Part shown: positions 51,568 through 59,098 of the stretch, piece by piece
Numbering within the stretch: position 1 is the stretch's first letter
Layout of the letters: each line of letters opens with the position of its first letter
Origin: Burkholderia pyrrocinia
GTDB taxonomy: Bacteria > Pseudomonadota > Gammaproteobacteria > Burkholderiales > Burkholderiaceae
NCBI RefSeq assembly: GCF_022809715.1
Contig: NZ_CP094460.1
Location: 1,240,001 to 1,304,000 of the forward strand
DNA: 64,000 bases
Direction of reading: 5' to 3'
Notes under the pieces: model-generated
Seen by the model: only the letters and a program-made list of their open reading frames with translations
What the model was told of the DNA's origin: nothing
Database searches by the model: none
Translations under genes and position numbers: made by a program

Positions 51568-53106
51568 ATGCGCTTCTTCGCCCGGAACGCGGCGCCGAAA
51601 CTGCCGCTGGAGCCGCTCGCCGGCATGCCGCTGGCGCTCGTCGCGATCGCGGTCAGCGTCGCGAATTTCATGCAGACGCTCGACCTGACGATCGCGAACG
51701 TCGCCGTCCCGACCATCGCGGGCGATCTCGGCGTCGCACCGGACATGGGCACGTGGATGCTGACCTCGTTCGCGACGCCGCTCGCGATCACGCTGCCGCT
51801 CACCGGCTGGCTCACGCAGCGCTTCGGCCAGGTGCGGCTGTTCCGCGTGTCGGTGCTGCTGTTCGTGCTCACGTCGATCCTGTGCGGGATGGCGCCGAAC
51901 TTCGAGTCGCTGCTGCTGTTTCGCGCGCTTCAGGGCGCCGCGTCGGGCCCGATCACCGCGCTGTCCCAGGCGCTGCTGCTCGCGGTGTTCCCGTCGACGC
52001 GCCGCCACGTTGCACTGGCCGTGTGGCAGACCACGACGTTCGTCGCGCCGGTGCTCGGGCCGATCGCCGGCGGCTGGATCACCGACAACCTGAGCTGGCC
52101 GTACATCTTCTACGTGAACGTGCCGCCGGGCGTGCTCGTGCTGGGCGTGCTCGCGCGGCTGCTGGCGGGACGCGACAACGCGACGCGGCGGCTGCCGGTC
52201 GACGTCGTCGGGCTGCTGCTGCTCACCGCCGCGTTCGGTTCGTTCCAGCTGCTGCTCGATCGCGGCCAGAACCTCGACTGGTTCGCCTCCGACGAAATCC
52301 GCATGCTGGCGGTCGTCGGCGTCGTGTCGTTCGTCGCGCTGATCCTCTGGGAGCTGACCGACAGCCATCCGATCGTCGACCTGCGGCTGTTCGCGGACCG
52401 CAACTTCACGACGAGCACGCTCGCGATCACGGTCGGCTTCGGGCTCTACTTCGGCGCGCTGGTGCTCGTGCCGCTGTGGCTGCAGACGCAGCAGGGATAC
52501 ACGGCCACCTGGGCCGGCATCGCCACCGCGCCGCTCGGTCTCGCGGGGATCGTGATCGCGCCGCTGCTCGGCCGCTTCCAGGGCCGCACCGACCCGCGCC
52601 TGCTCGCGACCGTCGCGCTCGTCGGCTGGGGCGCCGCGTCGTTCTGGCGCATGCACTTCAACAGCGACGTGACGGTCGGCGACATCGCCGCCAATTCGCT
52701 GCTGATGGGCGCCGCCACCGCGTTCTTCATCACGCCGCTCGTGTCGCTGTCGCTCGCCGGGCTGCCCCGCGAGCGGCTGCCCGCGGCATCCGGGCTGCAG
52801 AACGCGCTGCGGCGGATCGGCACCAGCGTCGCGACGTCGGTTGCGCCGACCTACTTCGAGCGCCGCTCCCGCGTACACAACACCTATCTCGTCGACCACA
52901 TCACGCCGTACGATTTCGCGTCCGGCGACTGGTTCGCGCGGCTCGACCACGCGGGGCTGTCACCGTCCGGCGCGCTCGCATCGGTCTCGCATGCGATCGA
53001 CGTCGAAGCGCACATGCTCGCGCTGAACGACTTCTCGTTCGGCTGCCTGCTGCTGTTCGGCGCGACGCTGCTGACGGTCTGGTCGATCCGCTACCGCCAT
53101 GCGTGA
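51568..53106 (+). CDS. EmrB-type MFS drug exporter (DHA2)
   Basis: A 512-aa 14-TM antiporter: TM1 motif LDLTIANVAVPTIAGDLG, WLTQRFGQVRLFR in loop 2-3, GPIAGGWITDNLSWPYIFYVNVPPG at motif C and following. With the preceding adaptor and channel it forms an EmrAB-TolC-type pump. Genomic position and shared promoter element suggest that it exports the cluster's own product and gives self-resistance. Confidence 0.93.
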   Translation: MRFFARNAAPKLPLEPLAGMPLALVAIAVSVANFMQTLDLTIANVAVPTIAGDLGVAPDMGTWMLTSFATPLAITLPLTGWLTQRFGQVRLFRVSVLLFVLTSILCGMAPNFESLLLFRALQGAASGPITALSQALLLAVFPSTRRHVALAVWQTTTFVAPVLGPIAGGWITDNLSWPYIFYVNVPPGVLVLGVLARLLAGRDNATRRLPVDVVGLLLLTAAFGSFQLLLDRGQNLDWFASDEIRMLAVVGVVSFVALILWELTDSHPIVDLRLFADRNFTTSTLAITVGFGLYFGALVLVPLWLQTQQGYTATWAGIATAPLGLAGIVIAPLLGRFQGRTDPRLLATVALVGWGAASFWRMHFNSDVTVGDIAANSLLMGAATAFFITPLVSLSLAGLPRERLPAASGLQNALRRIGTSVATSVAPTYFERRSRVHNTYLVDHITPYDFASGDWFARLDHAGLSPSGALASVSHAIDVEAHMLALNDFSFGCLLLFGATLLTVWSIRYRHA

Positions 53107-53332
53107 TGCGTTCCTGACGGCAAAGCACGCCCGCGCATGCACAGCCGCTGCGTGCGCCGGGCAACGGCATGTGTGAAAACGTGCGAGGGGAAATATCCGG
53201 AACCCGCCTCGCCCGACGGGCGCGACCGACCGGGTAACCGGGCCGCCGAAAGGCGGCGAAAACATCTGCCGGATCGCATCGCCATCGCCGATGAATCGAT
53301 TGTGCCGGTCGCGCTCGACGGCACCCCAAATG
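53107..53332. other. Intergenic region between convergent operons
   Basis: The 280-bp gap between the MFS exporter gene and the DUF1330 gene holds only the terminator at 53333-53374. Small frames in it have no coding support. Confidence 0.4.
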
Positions 53333-53374
53333 AAAAAGGGGCTCCGCGCCGATCGACACGGCGCGGAGCCCCTT
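53333..53374 (-). terminator. Rho-independent terminator of the dioxygenase operon
   Basis: A perfect 16-bp stem (AAGGGGCTCCGCGCCG and complement, 53336-53351/53359-53374) with a 7-nt loop. On the minus strand it is followed by TTTCATTT, directly after the DUF1330 stop. It can also fold for the convergent efflux operon. Confidence 0.85.
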
Positions 53375-53386
53375 CGCCTGCACTGC

Positions 53387-53698
53387 TTAACGTGGATCGC
53401 CGGCGGCCGGCACGTATCCGTCGGCGAGGATGCCGAGCGTCCGCGCGGCCGGCTCGCGCAACCGCTTCGCGGCCTGATAGCCCTCCGACCGATACCACTC
53501 GCGGGCACGCTCCGCCGACTCGAATTCGAGCACAACGACGCGCTTCGGCGCCCAGTCTCCTTCCAGCGTCTCGACTTCGGCGCCGCGCACCAGGAAGCGC
53601 CCGCCGTACGCGGCCACCGTCGGCGCGCCGAGCCGGCGGTACGCCTGGTATGCGTCGACGTCGTGCACGTCGATATCGAACACCACGTACGCGCTCAT
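53387..53698 (-). CDS. DUF1330 family protein
   Basis: A 103-aa ferredoxin-like-fold (dimeric alpha+beta barrel) protein: [21 protein letters not shown] at the start, [25 protein letters not shown] and [17 protein letters not shown] are the DUF1330 signature blocks. Members are often found with aromatic-degradation or tailoring enzymes and may be small cofactor-free monooxygenases or isomerases. It is last in the DAHP synthase-dioxygenase operon and overlaps the ferredoxin stop by 4 bp. In comparable anthranilate dioxygenase operons this position holds a reductase gene, absent here. Confidence 0.85.
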   Translation of the reverse strand: MSAYVVFDIDVHDVDAYQAYRRLGAPTVAAYGGRFLVRGAEVETLEGDWAPKRVVVLEFESAERAREWYRSEGYQAAKRLREPAARTLGILADGYVPAAGDPR

Positions 53699-54045
53699 GA
53701 CCGCACCTCCGCCTGCGCCGCCGCATCGGCCGGCGCGAGCTGCACGAACACGCGGCCGTTCTCGATCTTCACCGGATAGGTGCGCACGCACGTCGTCAGC
53801 GGCGCGCACAGCGCGATGCCGGTCCGCACGCTGAAGCGCCCCTGATGCAGCGGGCACTCGATCTCGTCGTCGAGCAGGAAACCGTCGCTCAGGCGTGCGT
53901 CGCCGTGCGTGCACTGGTTCTCGGTCGCGAAGATCTCGTCGCCGACCGCATACAGCGCGATGTCGCGGCCGCCCACCCGGACGCCGAGTATTCCGTCGGT
54001 GCGCACCGCTTCCGGCGCGACCGCATCGATCCATTCCGTAGTCAC
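53695..54045 (-). CDS. Rieske ferredoxin of a ring-hydroxylating dioxygenase
   Basis: A 116-aa Rieske [2Fe-2S] electron carrier. The cluster ligands are C-x-H (NQCTHGDA) and C-x2-H ([10 protein letters not shown]), spaced as in NdoA/BphF/AndAb ferredoxins. It hands electrons to the adjacent dioxygenase. GTG 54045 was chosen as the start, with GAGG about 8 nt upstream; homology begins at W-I-D-A-V. No ferredoxin reductase gene follows, so the reductase must come from elsewhere. Confidence 0.88.
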   Translation of the reverse strand: MTTEWIDAVAPEAVRTDGILGVRVGGRDIALYAVGDEIFATENQCTHGDARLSDGFLLDDEIECPLHQGRFSVRTGIALCAPLTTCVRTYPVKIENGRVFVQLAPADAAAQAEVRS

Positions 54046-54059
54046 TTTCGGCACCTCGT

Positions 54060-54587
54060 TCAGATCGGATAAATCAGCGAGTTCGGAATCATCTCGCTGT
54101 CGTAGACGCAGATGCGCGACTCGAAACGCAGCCCCTGCGGCGTGCGCACGATCCGGTCCAGATAGCGCCCCGTGTTGTACACGTCGCTCATCTGCTCGGT
54201 CTTCGTGCGCAGCACCGCATAGTTCGTCTCCGCCTCGATCGCCGTGTCGTCGAGATACGTGACGAGCGGCAGCCCTATCACGTGGCGCTGGTAGTACGGG
54301 TCGAAGAACAGCGTCTCCTTGATCCCGTAGACGCGGTCCTTCAGCATGCCCTTGCTCTCGAAATCCATCACCGCGAGCGGCAGGCTGCGCTCGTGGTTCT
54401 CGCGCGGCACCACCGTGTACCTGCATTGCTCGACGAAGAATTCCGGCCACGCATCCCAGTCGCCGCCGTCGAGCACGGCCGCATACCGCGCGTTGAGCTG
54501 GACGAGCGCGTAGAAATCCTCGAAGCTCGCGCCGCTCGCGTGGGGCACGGCGGCCAGCCGGTCCGTTCGTGTCGTGATCGTGCTCAT
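54060..54587 (-). CDS. Ring-hydroxylating dioxygenase beta subunit
   Basis: A 175-aa small subunit of a Rieske non-haem iron dioxygenase (NTF2-like fold). Recognisable blocks are [44 protein letters not shown] and the closing [22 protein letters not shown]. The closest named type I recognise is AndAd of anthranilate 1,2-dioxygenase from Burkholderia. It structurally supports the alpha subunit, whose gene ends immediately upstream with no gap. Confidence 0.88.
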   Translation of the reverse strand: MSTITTRTDRLAAVPHASGASFEDFYALVQLNARYAAVLDGGDWDAWPEFFVEQCRYTVVPRENHERSLPLAVMDFESKGMLKDRVYGIKETLFFDPYYQRHVIGLPLVTYLDDTAIEAETNYAVLRTKTEQMSDVYNTGRYLDRIVRTPQGLRFESRICVYDSEMIPNSLIYPI

Positions 54588-55847
54588 TCAGGCCTCCATC
54601 ACTTGGCGCCAGTACTGGTACATGCCGCGCACCAGCGTTTCGCTGACCATATGGTCGGTTTGCTCGTCGATCTGCCGGCCGCCGAGTTCGTTGTAGACGT
54701 TGCCGTGCTGGATCTGCTCGAAGCTCTGCTGCACGCATTCGATGACCTCGCCGTCGTCCGCCGACACGAAACCGGCCGGCCCGAACAGATTGGCCTGGCG
54801 CAGACGACGCCGCGTCATCTCCTCGGTGTCGGTCTCGAAACCGAAATGCGTCCACACGTAGTCGAACACGCCCGGGCCGATCGGCCGGATGCGACGCGTC
54901 GACAGCGCATTGACCTGCTGCTGGATGATGACGCTCGGCATCAGCGTCAGCATCACGACGGTCGGATCGCCCCACCACGGTTCGTGCACGACATCGAGGA
55001 AGCGGTCGTCGTGCAGCGTCATGCGCTCCTTGAAGCTCGTCACGTTGTGGGTCACCTCGCCGCCGCCGCCGCCGCTGCGGATCGACACCATCGCGCCGTG
55101 CCGGTGATGCGCATCGGTCACGAGCCTGGCGGGATTGTCCGCGCGCCACAGGCCGAAGTTGACGAACCAGGTATGCAGCAGCCCCGCGTGATACGGATCC
55201 TTGATGTTCTCGACCATCAGCTTCCAGTTGCTCGGCACGCGCTGCCGCGTGTAGCCGAGCACGGTCAGCTTCGGGCCGTGGAACAGGCGATCGTAGTAAG
55301 GCAGGATGCGCGGGCCGAGGAAATCCTCGAACGATTCGACGTTCTCGTCGAATGACGCGAACACGGCACCGCCGCGCGTCGACACGCGCAGGCGCCGCAG
55401 CGCGTGCTTGCCCGGATCGAAATCCGCCGGCATGCCGCCGTTGATCGTGCCGCCCTGACGCACGCCGCGCCGGAACGGCACACCGATCAGGTTGCCCTTC
55501 AGGTCGTAGTTCCACTGGTGATACGGGCAGTGGAAATCCTTCGCTGTCCCCGAGCGCTCGCGGCAGAACTGCATGCCGCGGTGCGCGCACGCGTTTTCGA
55601 AGACGACGATTTCGCCGTCCTCCGTGCGCGTCATCACGACGGATCGCTCGCCGACTTCCGTGCGCTGGAAATCGCCGGGAGACGGCACTTCGGCTTCGAG
55701 GCCGATGTAGCACCAGTGATTCGCGTAGAACAGGCGCTCGAGTTCGCGCTGGTACAGCGCTTCACTCGTGTACGCCTCGTATGGCGTGCGGCTGGCGCCG
55801 TCGCCTTTCCAGTCGAGCGCGCGGGCGATGTCGATGGGTGAGTTCAA
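54588..55847 (-). CDS. Ring-hydroxylating dioxygenase alpha subunit (AndAc-like)
   Basis: A 419-aa catalytic subunit. The Rieske ligands are C-A-H (about residue 83) and C-P-Y-H 17 residues later; the mononuclear iron site has [14 protein letters not shown] with both His ligands. It should dihydroxylate an aromatic ring with O2, and resembles anthranilate dioxygenase AndAc. The start is TTG with AAAGGAG 5-6 nt upstream. Its gene lies 11 bp after DAHP synthase, an association unexpected for a catabolic enzyme, so a biosynthetic tailoring role is likely. Substrate not determined. Confidence 0.87.
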   Translation of the reverse strand: MNSPIDIARALDWKGDGASRTPYEAYTSEALYQRELERLFYANHWCYIGLEAEVPSPGDFQRTEVGERSVVMTRTEDGEIVVFENACAHRGMQFCRERSGTAKDFHCPYHQWNYDLKGNLIGVPFRRGVRQGGTINGGMPADFDPGKHALRRLRVSTRGGAVFASFDENVESFEDFLGPRILPYYDRLFHGPKLTVLGYTRQRVPSNWKLMVENIKDPYHAGLLHTWFVNFGLWRADNPARLVTDAHHRHGAMVSIRSGGGGGEVTHNVTSFKERMTLHDDRFLDVVHEPWWGDPTVVMLTLMPSVIIQQQVNALSTRRIRPIGPGVFDYVWTHFGFETDTEEMTRRRLRQANLFGPAGFVSADDGEVIECVQQSFEQIQHGNVYNELGGRQIDEQTDHMVSETLVRGMYQYWRQVMEA

Positions 55848-55858
55848 GAGAGCTCCTT

Positions 55859-56965
55859 TCAGTAAGAAGCGGCCTGCATCGCGACGGCGGCGCCGTGCGC
55901 GATGAAGCCGGCTGGCGAACGCCGCCGCGCAACCGCCGCGGCAGCCAACTGCTCGACGAGCTCGGCCGTGTGATCCCAGCCGAGACATGCGTCGGTAATG
56001 CTTTGGCCGAACACCGGCGGCGTGCCCGGCACCAGGTCCTGCCGCCCCTCGACGAGGAACGACTCGATCATCACGCCCACGATCGCGCGCTCCCCGCGAT
56101 GCAGTTGCGCGGCGAGGTTGCCGCACACGTCGATCTGCGCGCGCGTCTGCTTGCCGCTGTTGCCATGGCTCGCGTCGATCACGACATACGGAGGAAGATG
56201 CGCGTCGCGCAGCGCGGCGCAGGCGGCCGCGACGCTGGCGGCGTCGTAGTTCGGGGTCTTGCCGCCGCGCAGCACGATATGCGTGTCGGGATTGCCGCGC
56301 GTGGTCGCGATTTCCACGCTGCCGGAGACGGACGACCTCAGGTAACTGTGCGACACGCGCGACGCGCGGATCGCGTCGATCGCGACCTTCACGTTGCCGT
56401 CGGTGCCGTTCTTGAAGCCGACCGGCAGGTCGAGCCCCGATGCCGCCTGGCGATGGATCTGCGATTCGGTCGTCCGCGCGCCGATCGCGCCCCAGGACAC
56501 GAGGTCGTCGAGATACGGCGCGGTCATCGGATCGAGAAATTCGGTCGCGGCCGGCAGGCCCAGCGCATTGATGCCGAGCAGCACCTTGCGCGCGACGCGC
56601 AGGCCGTCCTCGATCCGGAAACTGCCGTCGAGATACGGGTCGTTCAGGAGCCCTTTCCAGCCGACCGTGGTGCGCGGCTTTTCGAAATAGACGCGCATCA
56701 CGATCTCGAGCACATCGGCGTACCGCTCGCGCAGCGGCGCGAGCCGGCGCGCGAACGCCAGCGCGGCCTCCGCGTCATGGATCGAACACGGGCCGACGAT
56801 CAGCGCAAGCCGGTCGTCCTCGCCCGCGATGATGCGCGCCAATGCGCGCCGCACATCGCCGATCGACCGTGCCAGGCCGGGATCGCACGGCAATTCGGCG
56901 CGCAACCGCTGCGCACTGATCACCGCCACGCCTTGCGTCAACGCTGCCCCAACGGATTTTTCCAT
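55859..56965 (-). CDS. aroG: DAHP synthase (type I, AroG family), altered inhibitor pocket
   Basis: A 368-aa enzyme condensing phosphoenolpyruvate and erythrose 4-phosphate, the first step of the shikimate pathway. Catalytic motifs are complete: GPC60SIHD, R91 and K96 in MRVYFEKPRTTVGWKG, GARTTESQIHR, FKNGTDG, ILRGG-type VLRGG and DASHGNS. Compared with E. coli AroG (as remembered), residues lining the Phe-inhibitor pocket differ at many places: Met147 to Pro, Pro150 to Ala, Gln151 to Pro, Leu175 to Ala, Ser180 to Asp, Ser211 to Arg. It heads the leftward operon and probably supplies unregulated flux. Confidence 0.92.
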   Translation of the reverse strand: MEKSVGAALTQGVAVISAQRLRAELPCDPGLARSIGDVRRALARIIAGEDDRLALIVGPCSIHDAEAALAFARRLAPLRERYADVLEIVMRVYFEKPRTTVGWKGLLNDPYLDGSFRIEDGLRVARKVLLGINALGLPAATEFLDPMTAPYLDDLVSWGAIGARTTESQIHRQAASGLDLPVGFKNGTDGNVKVAIDAIRASRVSHSYLRSSVSGSVEIATTRGNPDTHIVLRGGKTPNYDAASVAAACAALRDAHLPPYVVIDASHGNSGKQTRAQIDVCGNLAAQLHRGERAIVGVMIESFLVEGRQDLVPGTPPVFGQSITDACLGWDHTAELVEQLAAAAVARRRSPAGFIAHGAAVAMQAASY

Positions 56966-57002
56966 TTAACGCTCCACTCTCGCTGATCGGATGCCGATTT
57001 AC

Positions 57003-57045
57003 GGAGGCAATTAGAGCGCGGCCAAATCCCCGGTGATACTGTCAT
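57003..57045 (-). promoter_or_regulatory. Cluster promoter 3 (TGACAGT element, leftward)
   Basis: On the minus strand TGACAGT (57044-57038), 22 bp, then TCTAAT (57015-57010); start near 57003, leaving 38 nt before the DAHP synthase ATG. TGACAGT at the -35 to -40 place matches the other three cluster promoters. Confidence 0.55.
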
Positions 57046-57086
57046 TTATCTCAGAAGCATTTCACATAGTGGATATCTGTGATTTC

Positions 57087-57126
57087 CGACAGTATTCCGA
57101 TATGCGGATCGCGTCTAACTTAACTC
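57087..57126 (+). promoter_or_regulatory. Cluster promoter 4 (CGACAGT element, rightward)
   Basis: CGACAGT (57087-57093), 20 bp, then TCTAAC (57114-57119); start near 57126, 47 nt before the thioesterase ATG. The block ATTTCYGACAGT and a nearby CCGAT are shared with promoter 2. With promoter 3 it forms an 8-bp inverted repeat (ATACTGTC/GACAGTAT) 44 bp apart. Confidence 0.55.
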
Positions 57127-57172
57127 CTGCACAAACCCGTTCTCACCCGCCGTTCTGCCAAGGAGCCTGGTA

Positions 57173-57613
57173 ATGACAAGAAAATATTTTGAAACCCGAA
57201 TCGACGTGAAGTATCGGGAAACGGACGCGATGGGCCATGTGAGCAGCCCCGTCTATTACGATTATCTGCAGCACGCGTACCTGACCTACATGCACGATCT
57301 GCTCGAGCTGCCCTATTCGGAAAAGCTGCCGCACATCATGGTCAAGACCTCGTGCGAATATCTGAAGCCCGCGCAGTACGGCGATACGATCACGGTCCGC
57401 AGCAGCGTCACGCGCTTCGGCTCGAAGAGCTTCGAACTGGAATACCTGATGGTGCGCGACGGGCAGGCCGACGCCGGGGATTCGGCCGACGATCATGCGG
57501 TGGTTGCGCGGGCCTTGTCCACGCACGTGATGTTCGACTACGGCAGCAAGACCACGGTGCCGGTGCCGGAAGAGTTCAGGACGCGCGTGCTGTCGTTCCA
57601 GGGCGCGATCTGA
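57173..57613 (+). CDS. 4-hydroxybenzoyl-CoA thioesterase-family protein (YbgC-like)
   Basis: A 146-aa hot-dog thioesterase. The catalytic-region motif is YRETDAMGHVSSPVYYDYL (Asp about residue 18), followed by L-P-H-I-M-V-K-T-S-C-E-Y-L-K-P-A. It should hydrolyse an acyl- or aroyl-CoA. It is transcribed alone and divergently from DAHP synthase, with AAGGAG upstream of the ATG. As the second thioesterase in the cluster it may act on a different CoA ester or clear stalled intermediates. Confidence 0.87.
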   Translation: MTRKYFETRIDVKYRETDAMGHVSSPVYYDYLQHAYLTYMHDLLELPYSEKLPHIMVKTSCEYLKPAQYGDTITVRSSVTRFGSKSFELEYLMVRDGQADAGDSADDHAVVARALSTHVMFDYGSKTTVPVPEEFRTRVLSFQGAI

Positions 57614-57654
57614 TGCCGCAACCGGGGGTCCACGGACGGACGCCCCGGTGCCGT

Positions 57655-57894
57655 TCATGCAAACACGATCAGGCCCATCAACACGGCTTTCACGACCGCA
57701 TTGGTCTTGTTGGACGCGTTGAGCTTCACAATCGATCTCGAAATATGGAAATTGATCGTGCGCTCGGTCAAGCCGAGAATGACGCCGATCTCATACGCGG
57801 TCTTCCCTTCCGCCGCCCATCGCAATACCTCGCATTCGCGCATACTCAACGTGACATCCGCGGGAGTCGCTATATTCGCTGCAAACTGAACCAT
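57655..57894 (-). CDS. Stand-alone LuxR-type DNA-binding domain protein
   Basis: A 79-aa protein that is only a LuxR/GerE helix-turn-helix (residues about 14-75): TLSMRECEVLRWAAEGKTAYEIGVILGLTERTINFHISRSIVKLNA. It resembles the C-terminal domain of AHL-dependent LuxR regulators, but no autoinducer-binding domain precedes it: an in-frame stop lies 6-8 codons upstream of ATG 57906. It may be a GerE-like small activator, or the remnant of a larger regulator. Start ATG 57894 is favoured by GGATGGGG upstream; ATG 57906 is the alternative. Confidence 0.72.
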   Translation of the reverse strand: MVQFAANIATPADVTLSMRECEVLRWAAEGKTAYEIGVILGLTERTINFHISRSIVKLNASNKTNAVVKAVLMGLIVFA

Positions 57895-57906
57895 TCGTAT
57901 CCCCAT

Positions 57907-58183
57907 CCAGAATAAGACGCCAATATGTCAGATTCACGATTTCCAATGTTCACCTCAATTCACATACCCCTCGGATTGGATATTTATTATTTAAAGGCGT
58001 CACGAATGTTCGGCGAATTCAAAAGCGAAAATTGCCCTGCCCATTATCTCCAGTGTTGTCCGAACGGAATCGAGCATACCGAATCGATTTACGCTTCGGA
58101 AGATGCACGAAACGCAATATATCAATGACGTTGACGCACGCCACCAGGGTTGCATGGCGCGTCACATCGAAGCGACCGCGCGG
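57907..58183. other. AT-rich intergenic segment
   Basis: About 277 bp, clearly lower in GC than its surroundings (for example TATTTATTATTTAAAGG at about 57979). A 67-codon plus-strand frame exists but has no ribosome site or family motif. It lies just upstream of the LuxR-type gene and may be its regulatory region; I see no TGACAGT element. Confidence 0.4.
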
Positions 58184-59098
58184 CTAGCGGACGATCGCAT
58201 CGGCAACGCGCGGCGCGCAGATACTGCGCACGCAATCGCGCAGCCAGCGATGCGCGGGGTCGCGATCGAAACGCGGGTGCCAGATCTGCGAGACGGTCAG
58301 GTCCGCGATCGGCAGCGGCAGCGTAAAGCTGTACATGCCGACGCGGGACCGCTCGGTCTGCCGCTCCGGCACGCTGGCGACGAAGTCCGAGCTGCGCGCG
58401 AGCGACAGCGCGGTCGGGAAGCTCGACACGACGGTGGTCACCGAGCGTGCGATGCCGAGGGAATCGAGCAGCGTATCGATCGGGCCGTTGAACTGCCCGC
58501 GGCGCGACACGCCCACTTGCGGAAACGACGCGAAGCGTTGCGGCGTGATTTCGCCGGTCGCCAGCGGATGATCCGCGCGAACCACGCCGATGAAGCGGTC
58601 GCGAAACAGCGCCTGCACGCGCAGCTCCGGGCCGGCCTGGCCGATCACGCCGACTTCGAGATCGATGTCGCCGTTGCGCAGCGCATCGACATGCTTGTTG
58701 GGTTTGGGCGCGAAGCGCAGCCGCACGTCGGGCGCGGTGCGCGACGCGTGTTCGAGCAGCGCCGGCGCGAACGTCTCGACGAACGCCTCGTTCGCGCGAA
58801 TCGAGAACGTGCGCTTGAGCGTACTCATGTCGACCCGTTCGCACGGGCACATGACCGAATGCGCCTCCATGACGAGCGCATGCACCCTGTCGCGCAACTC
58901 GAGCGCGCGCGGGGTCGGGACGAGATCGCGCCCTGCCCGCACCAGCAACGGGTCGCCCGTCATCACCCGCAGCCGCGCAAGCGAGCGGCTGAGTGCGGAC
59001 GGACTCAGGCCGAGCGCGTTGGCCGCGCCCACGACGCTGTTCTCGGACAGCAACGCGTCCAGAACGACGAGAAGATTGAGGTCGATGGAAGTCGCCAT
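58184..59098 (-). CDS. LysR-family regulator of the NodD/ToxR-like group
   Basis: A 304-aa LysR-type regulator. The N terminus DLNLLVVLDALLSENSVVGAANALGLSPSALSRSLARLR is typical of the NodD/PcpR/ToxR-like branch that often controls aromatic metabolite or antibiotic genes. It lies at the end of the cluster, the position held by TdaA-type regulators in tropone clusters. A GACAGTA copy lies 16-22 bp upstream of its start codon, hinting at autoregulation. Control of the codBA genes to the right is less likely, because these have their own TetR gene. Confidence 0.85.
   Translation of the reverse strand: MATSIDLNLLVVLDALLSENSVVGAANALGLSPSALSRSLARLRVMTGDPLLVRAGRDLVPTPRALELRDRVHALVMEAHSVMCPCERVDMSTLKRTFSIRANEAFVETFAPALLEHASRTAPDVRLRFAPKPNKHVDALRNGDIDLEVGVIGQAGPELRVQALFRDRFIGVVRADHPLATGEITPQRFASFPQVGVSRRGQFNGPIDTLLDSLGIARSVTTVVSSFPTALSLARSSDFVASVPERQTERSRVGMYSFTLPLPIADLTVSQIWHPRFDRDPAHRWLRDCVRSICAPRVADAIVR

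Noticed and set aside
53387..55847. Reading the dioxygenase genes as the catabolic anthranilate (and) operon
   Set aside because: No andAa reductase and no AraC-type regulator; the operon starts with DAHP synthase and shares the promoter element of the biosynthetic genes.
57655..57906. A full AHL-binding LuxR regulator with a missed start
   Set aside because: An in-frame stop codon lies a few codons upstream, and the translated upstream DNA shows no autoinducer-binding motif.
57925..58128. A 67-codon plus-strand frame in the AT-rich gap
   Set aside because: No ribosome site and no family resemblance; AT-rich promoter DNA is the simpler reading, although a tiny gene cannot be excluded.
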